Source: Jacaranda mimosifolia
Taxonomy: Eukaryota > Streptophyta > Magnoliopsida > Lamiales > Bignoniaceae
Assembly (NCBI GenBank): GCA_018894105.1
Contig: CM032124.1
Span: 109,501-173,500 of the forward strand
Direction of reading: 5' to 3'
Length of the DNA stretch: 64,000 bases
In this document: positions 47,801-60,610 of the stretch, piece by piece
Numbering within the stretch: the first letter of the stretch is position 1
Layout of the letters: the number at the start of each line of letters is the position of its first letter
Position numbers and translations under genes: made by a program
The notes under the pieces: model-generated
What the model was told of the DNA's origin: nothing
The model's input: only the letters and a program-made list of their open reading frames with translations
The model's database searches: none

Positions 47801-50800
47801 TTACCCAGGTACCACCCACATATCCATCTGATATCCATGTTTATGAGTATAGCACTAACTTTTAAGGAAGAGAATGTGACCAACTCGACCTTGACTGCAG
47901 ACATTTTGGTTCTAACATTATGTGGAGTGGCAGATGTGACTGAATTAATTTATTGATCATTTATGTAGATCTTGGCAGACTTTTCTTAGATAAAGCTTCA
48001 CAGTTTAGAGGTGAAATCTGATGTGAAATATGTGGCCACTGAATTAGTAGTGAGCTATCGATAAGGGATCTAGCAGAAAGTTTGATTCTTTTTTGTCTTC
48101 GTATTGGCTGTTCCTGAAGAACGAGGGGAGTTTTACTAGCTGATGGTAGATTAGCGAATTATTGGGTTGAGCGATTTGGACCTGTGTGGGACCATCATTT
48201 AGCTATTGCAATTCTATTCTTGTGTGGGTAACATGTATAAGATCAACTAGGGCATTCGTCATGGCATAAAAGGTATTCTAGAAGCTCACAAAGGTCAATT
48301 TACAAGCCAGGATCCTGATATGCGTTACTGGCCAGGTTTTACTGGTGTTCATCACTAATGCTTTGTTCTTGCAAAGAAATATTAAATGTAGCCCCACCTG
48401 CCAAATGTTTGAAAGTGGACTATGGATATTGCATGTTATGCTGAAATTATAGCTCAACTAGGATAAACTTGAGGCTAAAACTAAAAAGTAAATTTTTCTT
48501 GCAACTTTTGTATGACAAGTACAAGACATCTCAAGCTTAATGTTCTAAAACTTGTTGAAGATCTCCTAATTGTTGATGCAATGTCTATCAACTTCTTTTG
48601 CTTGTGCTTTGAATCATTCCTTTTAGGTTCCATCACTTTGGAACCAGACATTAACCAAGTTGTATAAGGTTATGTTGGTCCCCAAAACCAAGTCAAATAA
48701 GCAATCTACGTTTGATGATCTCAAAATCTTTTCAAGTATTTTCATCTGTTCACAGAATGGCAAATCCCTTTAAATTGTTCTTATCCATGTCATGGCACCT
48801 ATAATAATTGCAGAATATTAAATTTCTGGAATTATTAAAAAAGTTATTGCTTTACTAATTTGTTATACTGCTTATATGGAAAAAGGTTTGAATTTTATTA
48901 CTTTTCTTTCTCTGATATCAGGGCCAAAAGGTACCCAATCAAAGTGGAGAGCAAGAATTCAGCAATATATAAAGGATATAAGATTATTTACATATATCTT
49001 GAGACATCTTGGGAGAAGGAATCCTGGTGTAAAGCCCTTCGTCTTGCTTCCTTTAATGATGAAGAAAAAATGGCGTGGTTTTCCAAGCTGAATGTGGAGT
49101 TCCAGTATTATCTGGCATCACTAAATGCAGGATATCCTTCATTTCTGAAGCCCTCTGCTGGTTCCCATGCTGAATTAATGGATAAGTCAATTAAGCTTGA
49201 CAATTCTTCGTCGAAAGTTCGTCAGTTCCTGAAGAAACTTGCAAAGAAGGCCTCCAAAAGTGGGCAAGACTACAAAGCAAGTGGGATTTCAATTTCAGGA
49301 CATGAAGAAAGAAAAATGAGTGAAAAAACTCGTCCATTCCAAGATTTAATCCTGTCCAATGGCCTAGCTAAAGTGGACGCAACAGGAAAACCTCCTAACA
49401 TTTCCTTTGATGACACTAGCCTGGCATCATCAACTTCAAACTCTACTGAGCCAGGAACCAGAAGTCATTTATCTGCAATATCTGATGTGGACTCCAACCA
49501 CAAGTATTTTGATGAAGGAACTCTGTGTTTGAATGTGCTAATTTCACGGCTGTTCTTCGATGTCAAGAATAATCTTCAGATTAGGAGTTCCCTTCAAAAT
49601 CAGATTCAGGTTGGTGATGTGTATTTGTTCTCACTTTCACATGCTTATGTGAAATGACGATGTTTTGCATTGTTTGCCATTCATTGTTATCTCATAATCA
49701 CAAACTTTTTTTGGACTGTGGAATTGTAGGTGATATCTCCTAAGTATTCTTTGCAAATCCTTGTTGTAAATTTGCCTCAAGTAATTTAGTAGTAGCATAA
49801 CTATACAGTCTGAATTGGGAAAACTTTGGGAAAAAAGGTGGTGCCTATATGCGGTGAGATTGATGGAAGATACAATTATTTGCTTTGTTTCGTCTGCTGA
49901 ACATTTACAATATAGCTATTTTAGATATGAAAATAGGCGTGGATGCCTATTTTTTCATTAATTGAAATGTGGGAATATGCCATCTAAGTTGGCATGCATT
50001 GTTAAGTTTCTAATCTTTATCTCCTGACGAGCAAGAAATTTGAAATATGGTTCAATTAAAGAATTATCCATAGTTGCTTTTGAAGAGCCACTTGTTTAAT
50101 CCTAAAGCAACAGCACATTGCTGTTATATTGTCATGCATCGCCTGGTTGTTAGCACCGGTATTTATCATGATCCCTTTGCTTGCACGTTTTACCACTCAG
50201 ACAAGCCACAGTTCAGTGGCTAAGTGAGGTGCTTACCTTTGATTGCATTTCGCAATCAATTTTGTCCATTGGCTTGCAGTAGAACTGAATGCAGGTGCCC
50301 CATATGGTTGTCATGGCTGCAGTTATCCTGATTTTTGTTAAGGTTCATTACTCACATAATGAAATTGATTACTCACATGCACGTAATCTCATAGTAATTT
50401 TCTATGTAATCCTGCTCAGTAATTCCAATGAACTTGATGCAATCCTGGTTGGGTTGGTTTAATAGTTTTGTCCACAGCCCAATGTGCCTTTATTTTTGTT
50501 CTTTTCCATTTGGTTTCTGTGTTTCCATGATATGATATTTATGTTGATATTGGTATTGATATGGCAATACACTCAGCTCCATTGCAATTTTAAGGTACGT
50601 TGGCCTCTTCGGTAATTAGATGAACTCAAAAGTTAAACTGCCAGGCATCTTGCTGATTTTGACATTTATACAAAGATGTAATTCTATATTAAATTGTTAG
50701 TACTGATAGGTGTCTTAGAATTAGCTCAAAAGAAGAAAAGGGGAAAAAAGAAAATTTAAGAATGGTATAAAATATGGGGATATCTGATGAGTTCTTATTT

Positions 50801-53800
50801 GCTTTTCTTTATGATAAGTCAAACAACGGTGCTAAATATAGGATCCTCATGTAGAGCTATCTGTAATGATATTGTAATGCAGTTCATATGATGATGTTTA
50901 ATTTGGTGTGTGGATTATGTTTCCATATATACTAATATACTATCTAATATCTGTATTCATAATGCACTAGAGAGCATTATCCAATATGCGAGTCCCAAGC
51001 TACATCGGTGAAGTCGCATGTACAGCTGTGGATCCTGGTACTCTGCCTCCTCACATTCTTGCAATGAGGGTCCTTCCCTCAGATATGAATGAGGTGTGGT
51101 CATTGGAAATTGATGTCGAATATTTAGGCGGCATGGTTCTGGACATTGAAACAAGGCTTGAAATTCGAGAATTAGAACTTGAAGGAGAGGAAACACGATT
51201 TGATGTGAAAACTGCTGGTGAGGTCACCTCTGATCTGCTGGAAGGTTTTGAGTATCTTGGGAAACAATTTAAGCTTTCTGAAGAGGCAGCTGACGATATA
51301 AAACAAAAAGATGAAGGATATCAGGGCACAGGTGTGGAGCTGAACTGTTTACTTCTCATCCAATTTCACTGAATGTAATATCAAAATGCTTTACAGAATA
51401 CAGCCTTCACACCTGAATGTTGTTCTGACAAAATCATTAGTTAATCTAAAGCTATGAAAAGATTAATGCCTTTGTTGGACAAAACAATAGGTTTGAACGT
51501 GGGGGATAGTCGATCTCTGATATTGGATAGACAAATTTTTAGGTAATGGCACATCTGCATTTTTAAAAATCTCCAAGGTTCTGCATCAAATCGCCGTTTG
51601 ATAATATAAGAAGGGTAGTATGAACTAAATTATTCTATTAGAGCAGTTGTTACACAGAATCCAGGGGCTTCCATGCCAGGAAAGGTTCCACTCTTCACTG
51701 ACAAAGAAAGTTCTTCTCGAAGATGAGTTTCATGCCTTTTACCATCCACACAAATATGGTCTCTGTTGTCTGGTCTGCTTTTTGTCTGAAGTAGTATCCT
51801 GTAAGCCGGTTCCTTGTTAGCTACATGCTTTCCACCATCATTTGGATCCCCTTTCTTTGGTACTAAACATTTCTATATTGCTGCGTCCAATATTTTTTTA
51901 TCCTTATCCTGGTTCAGTGGCATTGTTGACTTGGAACTCGGAAATGGTATAAAAAGAACTTTTAGTCATCTGAAATAGCTGATTCTAATATTTGCTTTTC
52001 TCTTGGATTTCAAACTTGAACAGTTCTAGTGCTTCCCTTTATACAATTTTGGTTTACTTCATTTTCTGAAAAATTCTTGATGAACTGCTTAGGTTCATAG
52101 TAGTATGACATTGTGATTTGAAACTGATGTTGAGAAACCATAAATCTCTTATACATGCTTGCAGTTTAGAGTGCAGACATATATCAAGTTAATCTGATGT
52201 TAGCTTCCTGTTTATACATTGCTATCAACTGGATGGAAATAGTTCTTTGAATTTCTGCTTGAAGTACAATCATCTGTTCTTGCCTTAGCAAAGATTTGGA
52301 AATAATATCTGTCGAATTAGGTGGTTCTGTAGTTTTGGAAACTGAAATTTTTTCCCAAGCATTAAAATGGCAGCCTGCATCAAGCAGTTGAAATTCATCT
52401 ACTTACGTTTTTATAATCCTGGTCTCCTTGGTTAATGTGCATACTTGCTTCTTAATAGCATAATTTTCATGCATGGACAGTTGGAAGAGGCAGTTACTGT
52501 CCCCAAAGAATTGGTTTAATACATATGTTGCATATGCTTTATGAGTATCTATAGACGCTGTGTATTATGAGTCTGGTGGGCTGTTCCTGCAACTTTCAGG
52601 TGATTTTGGAGGGGGGAAACATTTATTAAAGTAGATTCTGCATGGCTTGACGTGCATAGCCCTTAAACATGAAGAGACTGGTTTTGTACTGAATTTATCT
52701 TATGAAGCCCATATCAGTAGTGATCTGTTATCTTACAATTTGCCCATTGAATTAAACTGAAGTCCACCAGATAGATATATCTGTTTGTGGATATGTTCAG
52801 GCCACATGTCCCAAGACTGTCAACATGACAGGTGAAAAATAGGTCATCTGGGGTAAGTATCGGTGCACGATCACATCTCAAGGCAAGTTGAAAGTATGAA
52901 GGATGTGTGTCTCTACAGAAATAAGAACAATTTAGACCAAGGTGGCCTAGTCTCAATTTTTTTTCTTTTTTTTTTTTTCCCTCTTTGATTTATTTCAATT
53001 TTTTGTTCTTTTTTGCCTTTTGATTTTAATTTGTTTTAGGGAATATTAACGCCTTTGCTTGCAAGAGACAGGTTTTGATGCATTGCCCCTGCAGTTTGTC
53101 TTTCCCTTATAATTCAGTTGTTGCAACTTTTCCCTGATATGTGCATATATTAAGTAGTCATTTTGATTCTGGGAGGTTTATCAACCTCCCTAAATCCTCC
53201 TCATATTTCAACTTTATAACTTTGCAGATGAGACTGAAAACTCAAAAAGCACTGTGCATGCATCATCTCAAGGATCTAGATGGAAGTCTATGTTACATTC
53301 TATCACCAAACAGGTGTCACAGGTTTGCAAAGACATTCTCTTCTCTAGTTCATTTATGTCAGTTATTCACTTCTCAAGTCAGTTTCCTCAATAAGTTAGC
53401 TATTAATGTCATTTCCATGGAAGTGGTATTTCGCATCTTGTGCTTGTCTTGTTGGGAAACTGTCCAGTCTCAAATCAACACCGAATTGGTCACAGAGAAG
53501 GTGTTTTAATTCAGCGAGTTCTAAATCCTTTCTTTGTATGCAGTCAATAAGTGAGAGCATTGCGGAACTCCCTTAGATCTTGCTGCCTATGAAATAAAAA
53601 CCAGATGATTGTTATCTGGAAAATCATGCATAGCAAAAGTCTCATTCAAAGTATTGAATAATCTTAGCCTGTCAGATGCTTTGTACCGCTTTAGTTCTTG
53701 AAATCAACAGTATGGTACATAAGCATACTTAAACGGCCATAGCTATCGGATAGTCATGAATGTATATGGCTTCTTTGGAAGCATACATAAATTGCAATCA

Positions 53801-56800
53801 AATGGAAAACAGCCTGTCTTTCCGTAGCCTAATTATACTTCATTTATTGAAGGTTCCTCTCTCATTGCGGATCAGGGTTTCTTCTCTTTGTGGAACAATA
53901 CGGTTGTGCATGAGGCCTCCACCTTCAGATCAAATATGGTTTGGCTTTACTTCTATGCCTGATATTCAATTCAACTTGGAATCTTTTGTTGGGGACCACA
54001 AAATTACAAATGGGCATCTTGCTGTCTTCATGATCAGTCGATTCAAGGTCAGATCATATACCTATATCACACGCACTCATTTGCACATTTATATGCTACT
54101 TGAAAGGTATACTTGCATTCAACATATAGATAATTGTAATTCCTTCATGCTCCATATGAATTATGAAGTGTGGAGAGATAGAATAAATGTAAAACAGTCT
54201 GATTGACACTACCTAAATCACATTTTACAATTTAGTCATAATAAAAGATTTATCACCATATAGAACTTATTTACAATTAAGATTGTAATTAGCCGTCTCT
54301 AACAAAAGTTTTGTCTTGTGAAAAAGAACATGAATTGTGAAATGAAGCCTCTTGAGTAGAGTGGTGTGTGCAAAAACTTGCAAAGTTTACCACGAAGAAA
54401 ATAGAACGACTTAAACCAAACACTCCTCAAATATATATACCGTTTTGAGAGAGTCACAATATTACTCTAAATCCAGCATCATGAAGCATACAAAAAGTGC
54501 TAAACCTCCTTATTTTATAACAATGTAAAAAGGTAAAGCACCAAGCAAATGATGAGAATAAAGCAAGTTTCGGATCGACGCATGGAACAAATCTGATCCT
54601 TACACCAAAAGCGCTTTGCAAACTCAGCAGACCCTGAGTGTAAGATTAAGATTGAAATTATATCTATTTATAGTTGTGAAGGGAACTTAGATTAGAATCT
54701 TATTTGGAATACTTCTTTTTATCTTATTCTTCTAATGATAACAATTACTATAGTGATACGATACTATTTCTTTTATCTATATTAATAGTCGGCCATTCAT
54801 AATAGGTAAATTGTGGTGTAAAACATTTCTCTTAAAATAATTACAAGCATGAATATTTGTTTTACTAACTTTTTCAATGTGAAAGTAGCATGTGTTCCTC
54901 GAAGAGGGTGTTTGGTTAAGTGTATTTATAACATTTTATAAGCTCATATATTATATATGATACTATTTGGATAAAATAAGCTTTTAGAACTTATAAAATA
55001 TTAATAATGATAATTTTGTAAGTAATGTGTTTAAAATTATATGAGTTTGTCAATATTTTAAAAATAAAGGTTAATTACCCATGAGGTTTAGCCTGTTTAC
55101 AGAAAAACTCACAAATGATATGAAATTACAAATACTTCCCTGAACTAGTGAACTGTATTTAGGCATGTAACATTATTAAATAAATTATTTTAGATATGTT
55201 TACTATTTATTATTAAATATGAAACATTATTTTAATTTTTTAGTTGTTTATTTATTTTATTTTTATTAATAAATAATCAATTAAATTTTTACTTAAATTA
55301 TTTTAGATATATTTACTATTTCAATATTATTAAATATATAACTAGATTAATAAATATTGATACTATCTAATATTATTAAATAAATTCAATTACTTAAATA
55401 ATTATTTTAGATATGTTCACTGTTTGACATTATTGAATATGTAACATTATTTTAGATTTTTATTATTTTTTAATTAATTATTTATTTTATTTCTTAATCA
55501 CTAGATAATTCAATTAAATTTTATTAGATTATATTTGACTTGTTTATTATTTTAACATTATGAAATATGTAACTCTAAATTATTAAAGTTATATTGTCCA
55601 ATGTGATAAAGTAAGATTTCTTTTGACAAATTAAGGTAGTATATTTGTGTCAATTAGCCCTTACAAATTCAAAAATATTACAAATAGGTTCAAGAATATT
55701 TTCGTCTCAATAAATTAGCTGAATAGCACCCCAAGGGTATTTTGGATCTTCAAAAGAATTTCTTGCTGATATCATCATTTTTCTTAATGGAAGCTAATAG
55801 TTTTCTAAAAATGTAAGGTGGAGTTAAATGTTAGGGTGGTATTTGTAATTTCTTGATAGTCGTGGGTTTTTTTAAATGGGCCAAACTTCAAGGATCTACG
55901 TAATTAACCCTAAAAATAATCTAGGAACTCATCATCATCATCATTATTTTAATACGAAGAGTTTATAAGGCTCTATCATCTTATTTTGAAAGCCTATAAC
56001 TTCTAAGATCTTTTTCTAAAAAATTTACCTAACACTTTATAATATTTTTAACATTTCATGATGTTTTATGAACTTCCAAACATCTTAGATGATATTTTGA
56101 GGAGCTTATAAGCTCGCTCAAGCACTCTTCCAGATCAATTTCACTTTCTCCATCTTGTCAAGGCCAGTAGGGCATTTTTCTTGATACGATAGCCGAAAAA
56201 TGTTTCATTGGTAGGAAATTTATCTGAAGTAGTTGTGGGTCCGTATGTATATATATGTTCGTGAATCGCAATTGTTTGCACTATTTATCTTCCTTGTTTT
56301 CCTCTTAAAAGTTTGTTACAATTTTTCTCCACCTTCAACCTTACGAATCATTATGTATGTGAAATTGCCATCAATGCTTTATGGGATCACCTTACTGCAG
56401 ATATGAGTTGATCTGTGGATATGGCTGTTCATAATTTTTTTAGGAGTTTGAGACTGATTCTACCGTCTTTCTTTTAGGCGGCTATCCGTGAAACTTTGGT
56501 GCTACCGAACAGTGAGAGTGTCAGCATTCCTTGGATGTTAGCAGAGAAAGATGATTGGGTCCCTAGGAGTGTTGCTCCTTTCATGTGGCATAAAGATAAT
56601 CAAGATTCTGCTAGTAATACAACAAAACGAGAGGTGCCTTGCTTCCAACCTGGGGAAGTGACGCAGACTGTTGAAGCCAGCCATGGAAATCTCACTAGGT
56701 CAGAAGTCAACAATGAGAAATCAAAAAATGTTGGCCCTATCCCACAAGTAACAAGTGAATCCTTGGAACCCTGTGCATCTTCATCAAGTTCCATGGATGA

Positions 56801-57104
56801 GTCAACATTGAATGACAGTGCTTTCCAGGAACTTAGTGCCCCTTTATTGAAGAAGGATAAAATGCAAGATTTTGGCACAAGGAGCATAGAGGATAAACCG
56901 GATATTCAAGTCCATTCTCCATCACGGGTCTTTACAGAAGGACAATTTCAAAATGCAGATGATGATGATACAAGACTAAGGAGAATAGGGACGAGAGAAC
57001 GTATGCGTGGGTTGGGGAAGAAAATGGGGGAAAAGCTTGAGGTAAAGAGGCGTCACATAGAAGAGAAGGGAAGAAGTTTTGTCGAGAGGATGAGGGGACC
57101 ATGA
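41832..57104 (+). CDS. TEX2/Nvj2-like SMP-domain lipid-transfer protein, 7 exons
   Basis: Exons: 41832-42017, 45565-45800, 48922-49609, 50971-51331, 53228-53322, 53853-54047, 56478-57104. Phases agree at every GT-AG junction and give 795 residues. An N-terminal membrane anchor (MALLLLSAFIIGALTVVAME...) is followed by a PH-like domain (about 95-205: KIRDHYLILM, KWAKRYPIKV, SWEKESWCKALRLA). A Ser/Lys-rich linker leads to an SMP domain (about 335-605: LCLNVLISRLFFD, MRVPSYIGEV, FGFTSMPDIQFNLES, WMLAEKDDWVP). The tail is acidic, Ser-rich and finally basic. TM-PH-SMP is the layout of yeast Nvj2 and animal TEX2, ER-anchored proteins that carry lipids such as ceramide at contact sites; Arabidopsis At1g73200 is the plant relative I recall. 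The role here is inferred. Introns total over 12 kb. Upstream ORFs at 41768-41862 may affect translation. Confidence 0.92.
42018..45564 (+). other. Intron 1 of the SMP gene
   Basis: A 3.5-kb intron without recognisable coding remnants; open frames at 42260, 43082, 43358 and 45310 lack motifs. It includes a TA run and T-rich stretch near 44050. Confidence 0.7.
45801..48921 (+). other. Intron 2 of the SMP gene
   Basis: A 3.1-kb AT-rich intron. The CT-rich block at 47600-47790 yields overlapping low-complexity frames on both strands and is not coding. A transposon origin for parts of 45840-47900 is possible but was not shown. Confidence 0.65.
49610..50970 (+). other. Intron 3 of the SMP gene, no other feature
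   Basis: A 1.4-kb intron ending CACTAG before exon 4. Nothing recognisable lies inside. Confidence 0.7.
51332..53227 (+). other. Intron 4 of the SMP gene, no other feature
   Basis: A 1.9-kb intron ending TTTGCAG. A T-rich run lies at 52960-53010. A minus-strand frame at 52714-52956 has no recognisable content. Confidence 0.7.
54901..56134. mobile_element. Foldback/TIR element in intron 6 of the SMP gene
   Basis: The left end GAAGAGGGTGTTTGGTTAAG and the right end (reverse complement GAAGAGTGCTTGAGCGAG) are imperfect inverted repeats. Both arms continue with TTATAAGCTC-type words, and further inverted similarity extends inward. There is no coding frame. A second element (55068-55910) is inserted inside it. 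The target duplication was not resolved. Confidence 0.45.
55059..55919. mobile_element. MULE-like miniature element nested in intron 6
   Basis: Ends are AGGTTAATTAC (55068) and GTAATTAACCC (55910), giving terminal inverted repeats of 11 bp with one mismatch and weaker similarity inward (GAGGTTTAGCC versus TGAAGTTTGGCC). Perfect 9-bp direct repeats TAAAAATAA flank it at 55059-55067 and 55911-55919. The interior is AT-rich and non-coding. It sits within the older inverted-repeat element at 54901-56134. Confidence 0.75.
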
Positions 57105-57432
57105 GAATGTACTTTAAACTCTGAACTTATAGTTGCTGGAAATGATATTGTTGCAAGGTTGCTGCTTTACCTTAAGAGTTTACTGTACCTTTGTTTAAAG
57201 GAATCTATCTAGATGTTGTAGGATAGGGAATTCCTTTGGTGCCAACATGAGATCCAGTTGTACAAACTCCAAAGTACATAGCGCACAGCACAAAAGAAAA
57301 GGCACTAGCAGATTGTATTCAAAGATATGGAATAATTTGTCTGAGGATTTATTGTATTGTGTTTTTCCCCAGCTTTAGTGATAGGAATTTTGCGCAGGGA
57401 CTTTGGTAAATCTATTGAATAATAAGCTGAAA
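57105..57432 (+). other. Probable 3' UTR of the SMP gene
   Basis: Sequence after the TGA at 57102-57104. An AATAA-type signal (TTGAATAATAAGC) lies near 57415-57427, just before an A run at 57431-57440, a plausible polyadenylation region. Confidence 0.5.
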
Positions 57433-57809
57433 AAAAAAATCTCAGTAGCAGGATACAGCCGGTGGTGGCAGGAAAAGGGAAAATTGCAAAACTAGTCCTG
57501 TAATTATTATATCTTATTGGTAATTTTTAATTTTATTTTTTCAGGCCGCAAGATTGGTACATTTTCTGACATAACACGTGACAATTAAACCTTGCCACTT
57601 CAACAAAAGCATCTAAATAAAAAATATAAAACAAGTAAAACAATAAATTTATATATAAAAACTAAGAAAGGCAAGACGCAAAAATAAAAAAAGTCGAAAA
57701 AATAAAAAAAATGCATACAAACACATATGCATATATATACACACATACATATAAATTCTAAATATAAAAATATATACAGTATATATAACACCCACCCCCC
57801 CAAACCACT
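57433..57809. other. Low-complexity AT-rich spacer
   Basis: Contains A-rich and TA-rich runs. GGGAAAATTGCAAAACTAGTCC near 57478 resembles the end of common plant miniature elements, but no matching second end was found. Confidence 0.4.
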
Positions 57810-58302
57810 AGGCTTGGCAATGGGGCCAGTAGGGGCGGGTTTTCCTTAAATTCGAACCTGCCCCACACATAGAAAAATATTTTGAAACCCGCCCCGCATG
57901 TAATATATAAAACCCGCACCCACCTTAATCCGCTCAATTCACAACAACTTAGTAAAATTTCAAACAAAACAATAGCTTTGTCTTTATAAAAAAAGAAACA
58001 AAAATTAAGACATAGAACCTAAATAATATTTATTTGGGTGTTGAGAAATGGGAAGATGAAGTGAGTTTGTTTCCTCAGAGAGTGAAGGCGGGCGATGGGT
58101 GTCGGTGTTAAGAATGAAGACAAAAAACCAAGATTTAAAAATAAAGATAGAAGACGGGCGGCGGGTGTTAAAAGAATGAAAAGTTCATGAGTATTGAATA
58201 CAGTTAAGTAACTTAAGTTTTATTTTATATTTTTAAGAATGAATAAAATATAATATAAATAAATATATATATATACGCAGGGTGGGGGTGGGGCGGGGCG
58301 GG
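57810..58302. mobile_element. Truncated G-rich TIR element
   Basis: Starts GGCTTGGCAATGGGGCCAG near 57812, with GGGGCGGG and CCCGCCCCGC words. It ends at GGTGGGGGTGGGGCGGGGCGGG (58281-58302), where the second terminus should follow, but the chromovirus LTR begins instead. No coding frame was seen. Superfamily uncertain, perhaps hAT. Confidence 0.45.
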
Positions 58303-58793
58303 TGTAGGTCTTTTCTTTTGTTTTCACTATTGTACATATGTAGGCAGGATGCTGCCGTTTTTGTTGTAATTTTCAACTTTTCAGTATCTAGTGTTGTAAC
58401 AATATTTTTCTTTTTTAAGCCTATTATAGAGGGGAATGAGTATTCGAAGCTGAGTTGTACTGTGCATTGTTAGAGTACCCCCCAACGTCTAGCGTTGCTC
58501 TAACGATTATCAATATTGTACTGTTGTTGTTATCAATGAAATGGAGTTTTCTTTCCAAAGCATTCCGATGTGTGAGTGAGTACCGTTGGGGATTGTGCCT
58601 CTAAAGCGTCCCGGTGTGGGCGTGATTGCGACACACAATCACAACGGCTATCAAGCTTTGACGGTTACTAAGCTCTTAACAGCTACCGAGACGGTTGACG
58701 GTTGTTGTATTTCGGCGGACGTAGTTGGCATGTGGCAAGCTACTAGCCGCACAGTGCGCAGTTTCCTCGTTACTTGAGAAATACCTTGTGACA
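58303..58793 (+). repeat. 5' LTR of the chromovirus, first ~100 bp missing
   Basis: Aligns with 63639 onward in the right LTR (TGTAGGTCTTTTCTTTTG versus TGTAGGCCTTTTCTTTTG) and ends TTGTGACA before the primer-binding site. The right LTR begins 100 bp earlier, at 63539, so the left copy is truncated. Confidence 0.85.
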
Positions 58794-58795
58794 GG

Positions 58796-58808
58796 TGGTA
58801 TCAGAGCC
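58796..58808 (+). other. Primer-binding site (initiator tRNA-Met)
   Basis: TGGTATCAGAGCC three bases after the LTR end is the standard binding site for the 3' end of plant initiator tRNA-Met. Confidence 0.9.
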
Positions 58809-58836
58809 TCGACTCTTGATCCATTAGCCGAGGCGA

Positions 58837-60149
58837 ATGTCGTTAGAACCTGCAGCTTCCGCAAATATGGCGGGGCAAAAGAATGAAGCCCCAAGATGGG
58901 TTGGTACTACAAAACAGCAGTTGGACGCACTGGAGGATGAGAACTCCAGGCTGCGATTTATGGTTGAGACCTTAGAGGAGAAGGTCGAAGGACTGGAAGC
59001 GGAGATCACGGATATCCATGCTCAACTGGGTGAGAGCAGAGATGTTTGTCAAGCTTTGACAGAGGCCCTAAGGACAAATAATACAGTTGATTTGAGATGG
59101 GAAATGGAAGCAATGTCGATTCAGATCGACTTGCTCCAGAGAGCGGTGAGTAATGGGCCTGCCATTGCTCCAGACTCGGTGGCCAGGCTTCGGATACCAA
59201 AGCCCAGAGCTTACAGGGGTGCAAGAGATGCAAAGGAGGTCGAGAACTTCCTATTTGACATGGAACAGTACTTCCTTGCTGCTAATATTGAGGATGAGGC
59301 AAGGAAAGTAGCGACCGCTACCATGTATTTGACGGGAGATGCAAAACTATGGTGGCGGACCAAATATGTAGATATCCAGGCACATCGGGTGTGTATGGAT
59401 ACATGGGATCAGCTCCAGGAAGCAATCAGGCAACAGTTCTTCTCGGAGAATGTCGAGTATAATGCCAGATGGGCCTTACAAGATCTGAAGCATACAACCT
59501 CCATAAGGGAATATGTGAAAGCTTTCTCCACCCAGATGCTAGACATAAGGGATATGTCCGAGAAGGATAAGCTTTTCACATTTTTGGAGGGATTGAAATC
59601 GTGGGCGCGTGCCGAGCTGCAGCGTCAGAGAGTGGCCGATTTGAATATGCTATAGGAGCAGCAGAGCGGCAAATGGATTACAGTTCAAAGCCCCGAAAGG
59701 AGAAACATGTAGCCTTCAACACTAATCAGTCAAAAGGGGGCGGGGCAAAATCATTCAGGCCGAATATGAGCAAAGGTGGGGGAGAGAGGCAATCCCACAC
59801 CCAAGGGAGCTCATAGGCGAGTTCTAATAAGGCAAAACTAGAGAACAGGCAGAGAGAATCGCAGAAGAGTAGCGGATGTTTCCTTTATGGTGGTCCACAC
59901 TGGATGAAAGATTATCCGAAGCATCATTTACTGAATGCTTTGGCGAGCCTTGCAGAAGTGGGAAGGGCGCCTAAGCAAGTTGAGACTCAGGCTTCTGCTA
60001 CTGGAGAGCAGGAGTCAAATGAGGGCGAGGACAACCTTGGGGCCATCTCACAGTGGTGCAATACAATTTCACAGGTGGCAGCTAAAAGAACAGTGCCACC
60101 AAAGGCGAGCAAGACTGCACCAGCCCTAACTGAGAACTAGCCGGAAGAG
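58837..60149 (+). pseudogene. Chromovirus gag (broken)
   Basis: ATG at 58837. A coiled-coil N-terminus (LEDENSRLRFMVETLEEKVE) leads to the capsid region (RIPKPRAYRGARDAKEVENF, MYLTGDAKLWWRTK, REYVKAFSTQMLDIRDMSEK). A stop and frameshift near 59645-59655 interrupt it, and the frame continues from about 59650 (AAERQMDYSSKPRKEKHVAF). The zinc knuckle is damaged: CFLYGGPHWMKDYPK has Tyr at two positions that are Cys in the family. Confidence 0.88.
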
Positions 60150-60182
60150 GAATCATAGCCCCGAAACTATAGAAAGAAAAGG

Positions 60183-60610
60183 TTGATGTTCGTTGATTTG
60201 AAGATCAATAGCAAGCTAATTCGTGCCATGGTCGACACTGGCGCCACTCACAACTACCTAGCAAGTGTCGAAGTAGAGAGACTCGGGCTTGTACTGGAGA
60301 AAGGAGTTGGACGGGTGAAAGCTATTAATTCAGCTGCTCAACCGGTTGCAGGAGTGGCCAAATATGTGCTCATCAAGGTGGGACCATTCGAAGGAAGGAC
60401 AAACCTTTTAGTAGTCGTGATGGATGATTTCAAACTTATCCTTGGGCTTCAATTTTTGCGGGACACAAAGACAGTGGTGATGCCGCACGTAGATTCATTG
60501 ATAATGATGGGAAGCAAGTTGTGCGTCATACCTATATTGACTGAGAAGCTGGGGGACAAAAATCTCTTAGCCATTCAGTTTGAGAAGGGTTGCAAACGAA
60601 ACAAGCCATT
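60183..60610 (+). pseudogene. Chromovirus aspartic protease (broken)
   Basis: The active site AMVDTGATHNYL keeps Asp-Thr-Gly. ILGLQFLRDTK is the conserved distal motif. A frameshift near 60590 moves the reading into the frame of reverse transcriptase. Confidence 0.85.

Noticed and set aside
47502..47956. Overlapping frames on both strands in intron 2 of the SMP gene
   Set aside because: CT-rich low-complexity DNA with no conserved motif; not supported as exons because the exon 2 to exon 3 junction is already in phase.
57600..57803. Minus-strand frame rich in Tyr, Phe and Cys
   Set aside because: It arises from AT-rich TA/CA repeats and is not a plausible protein.
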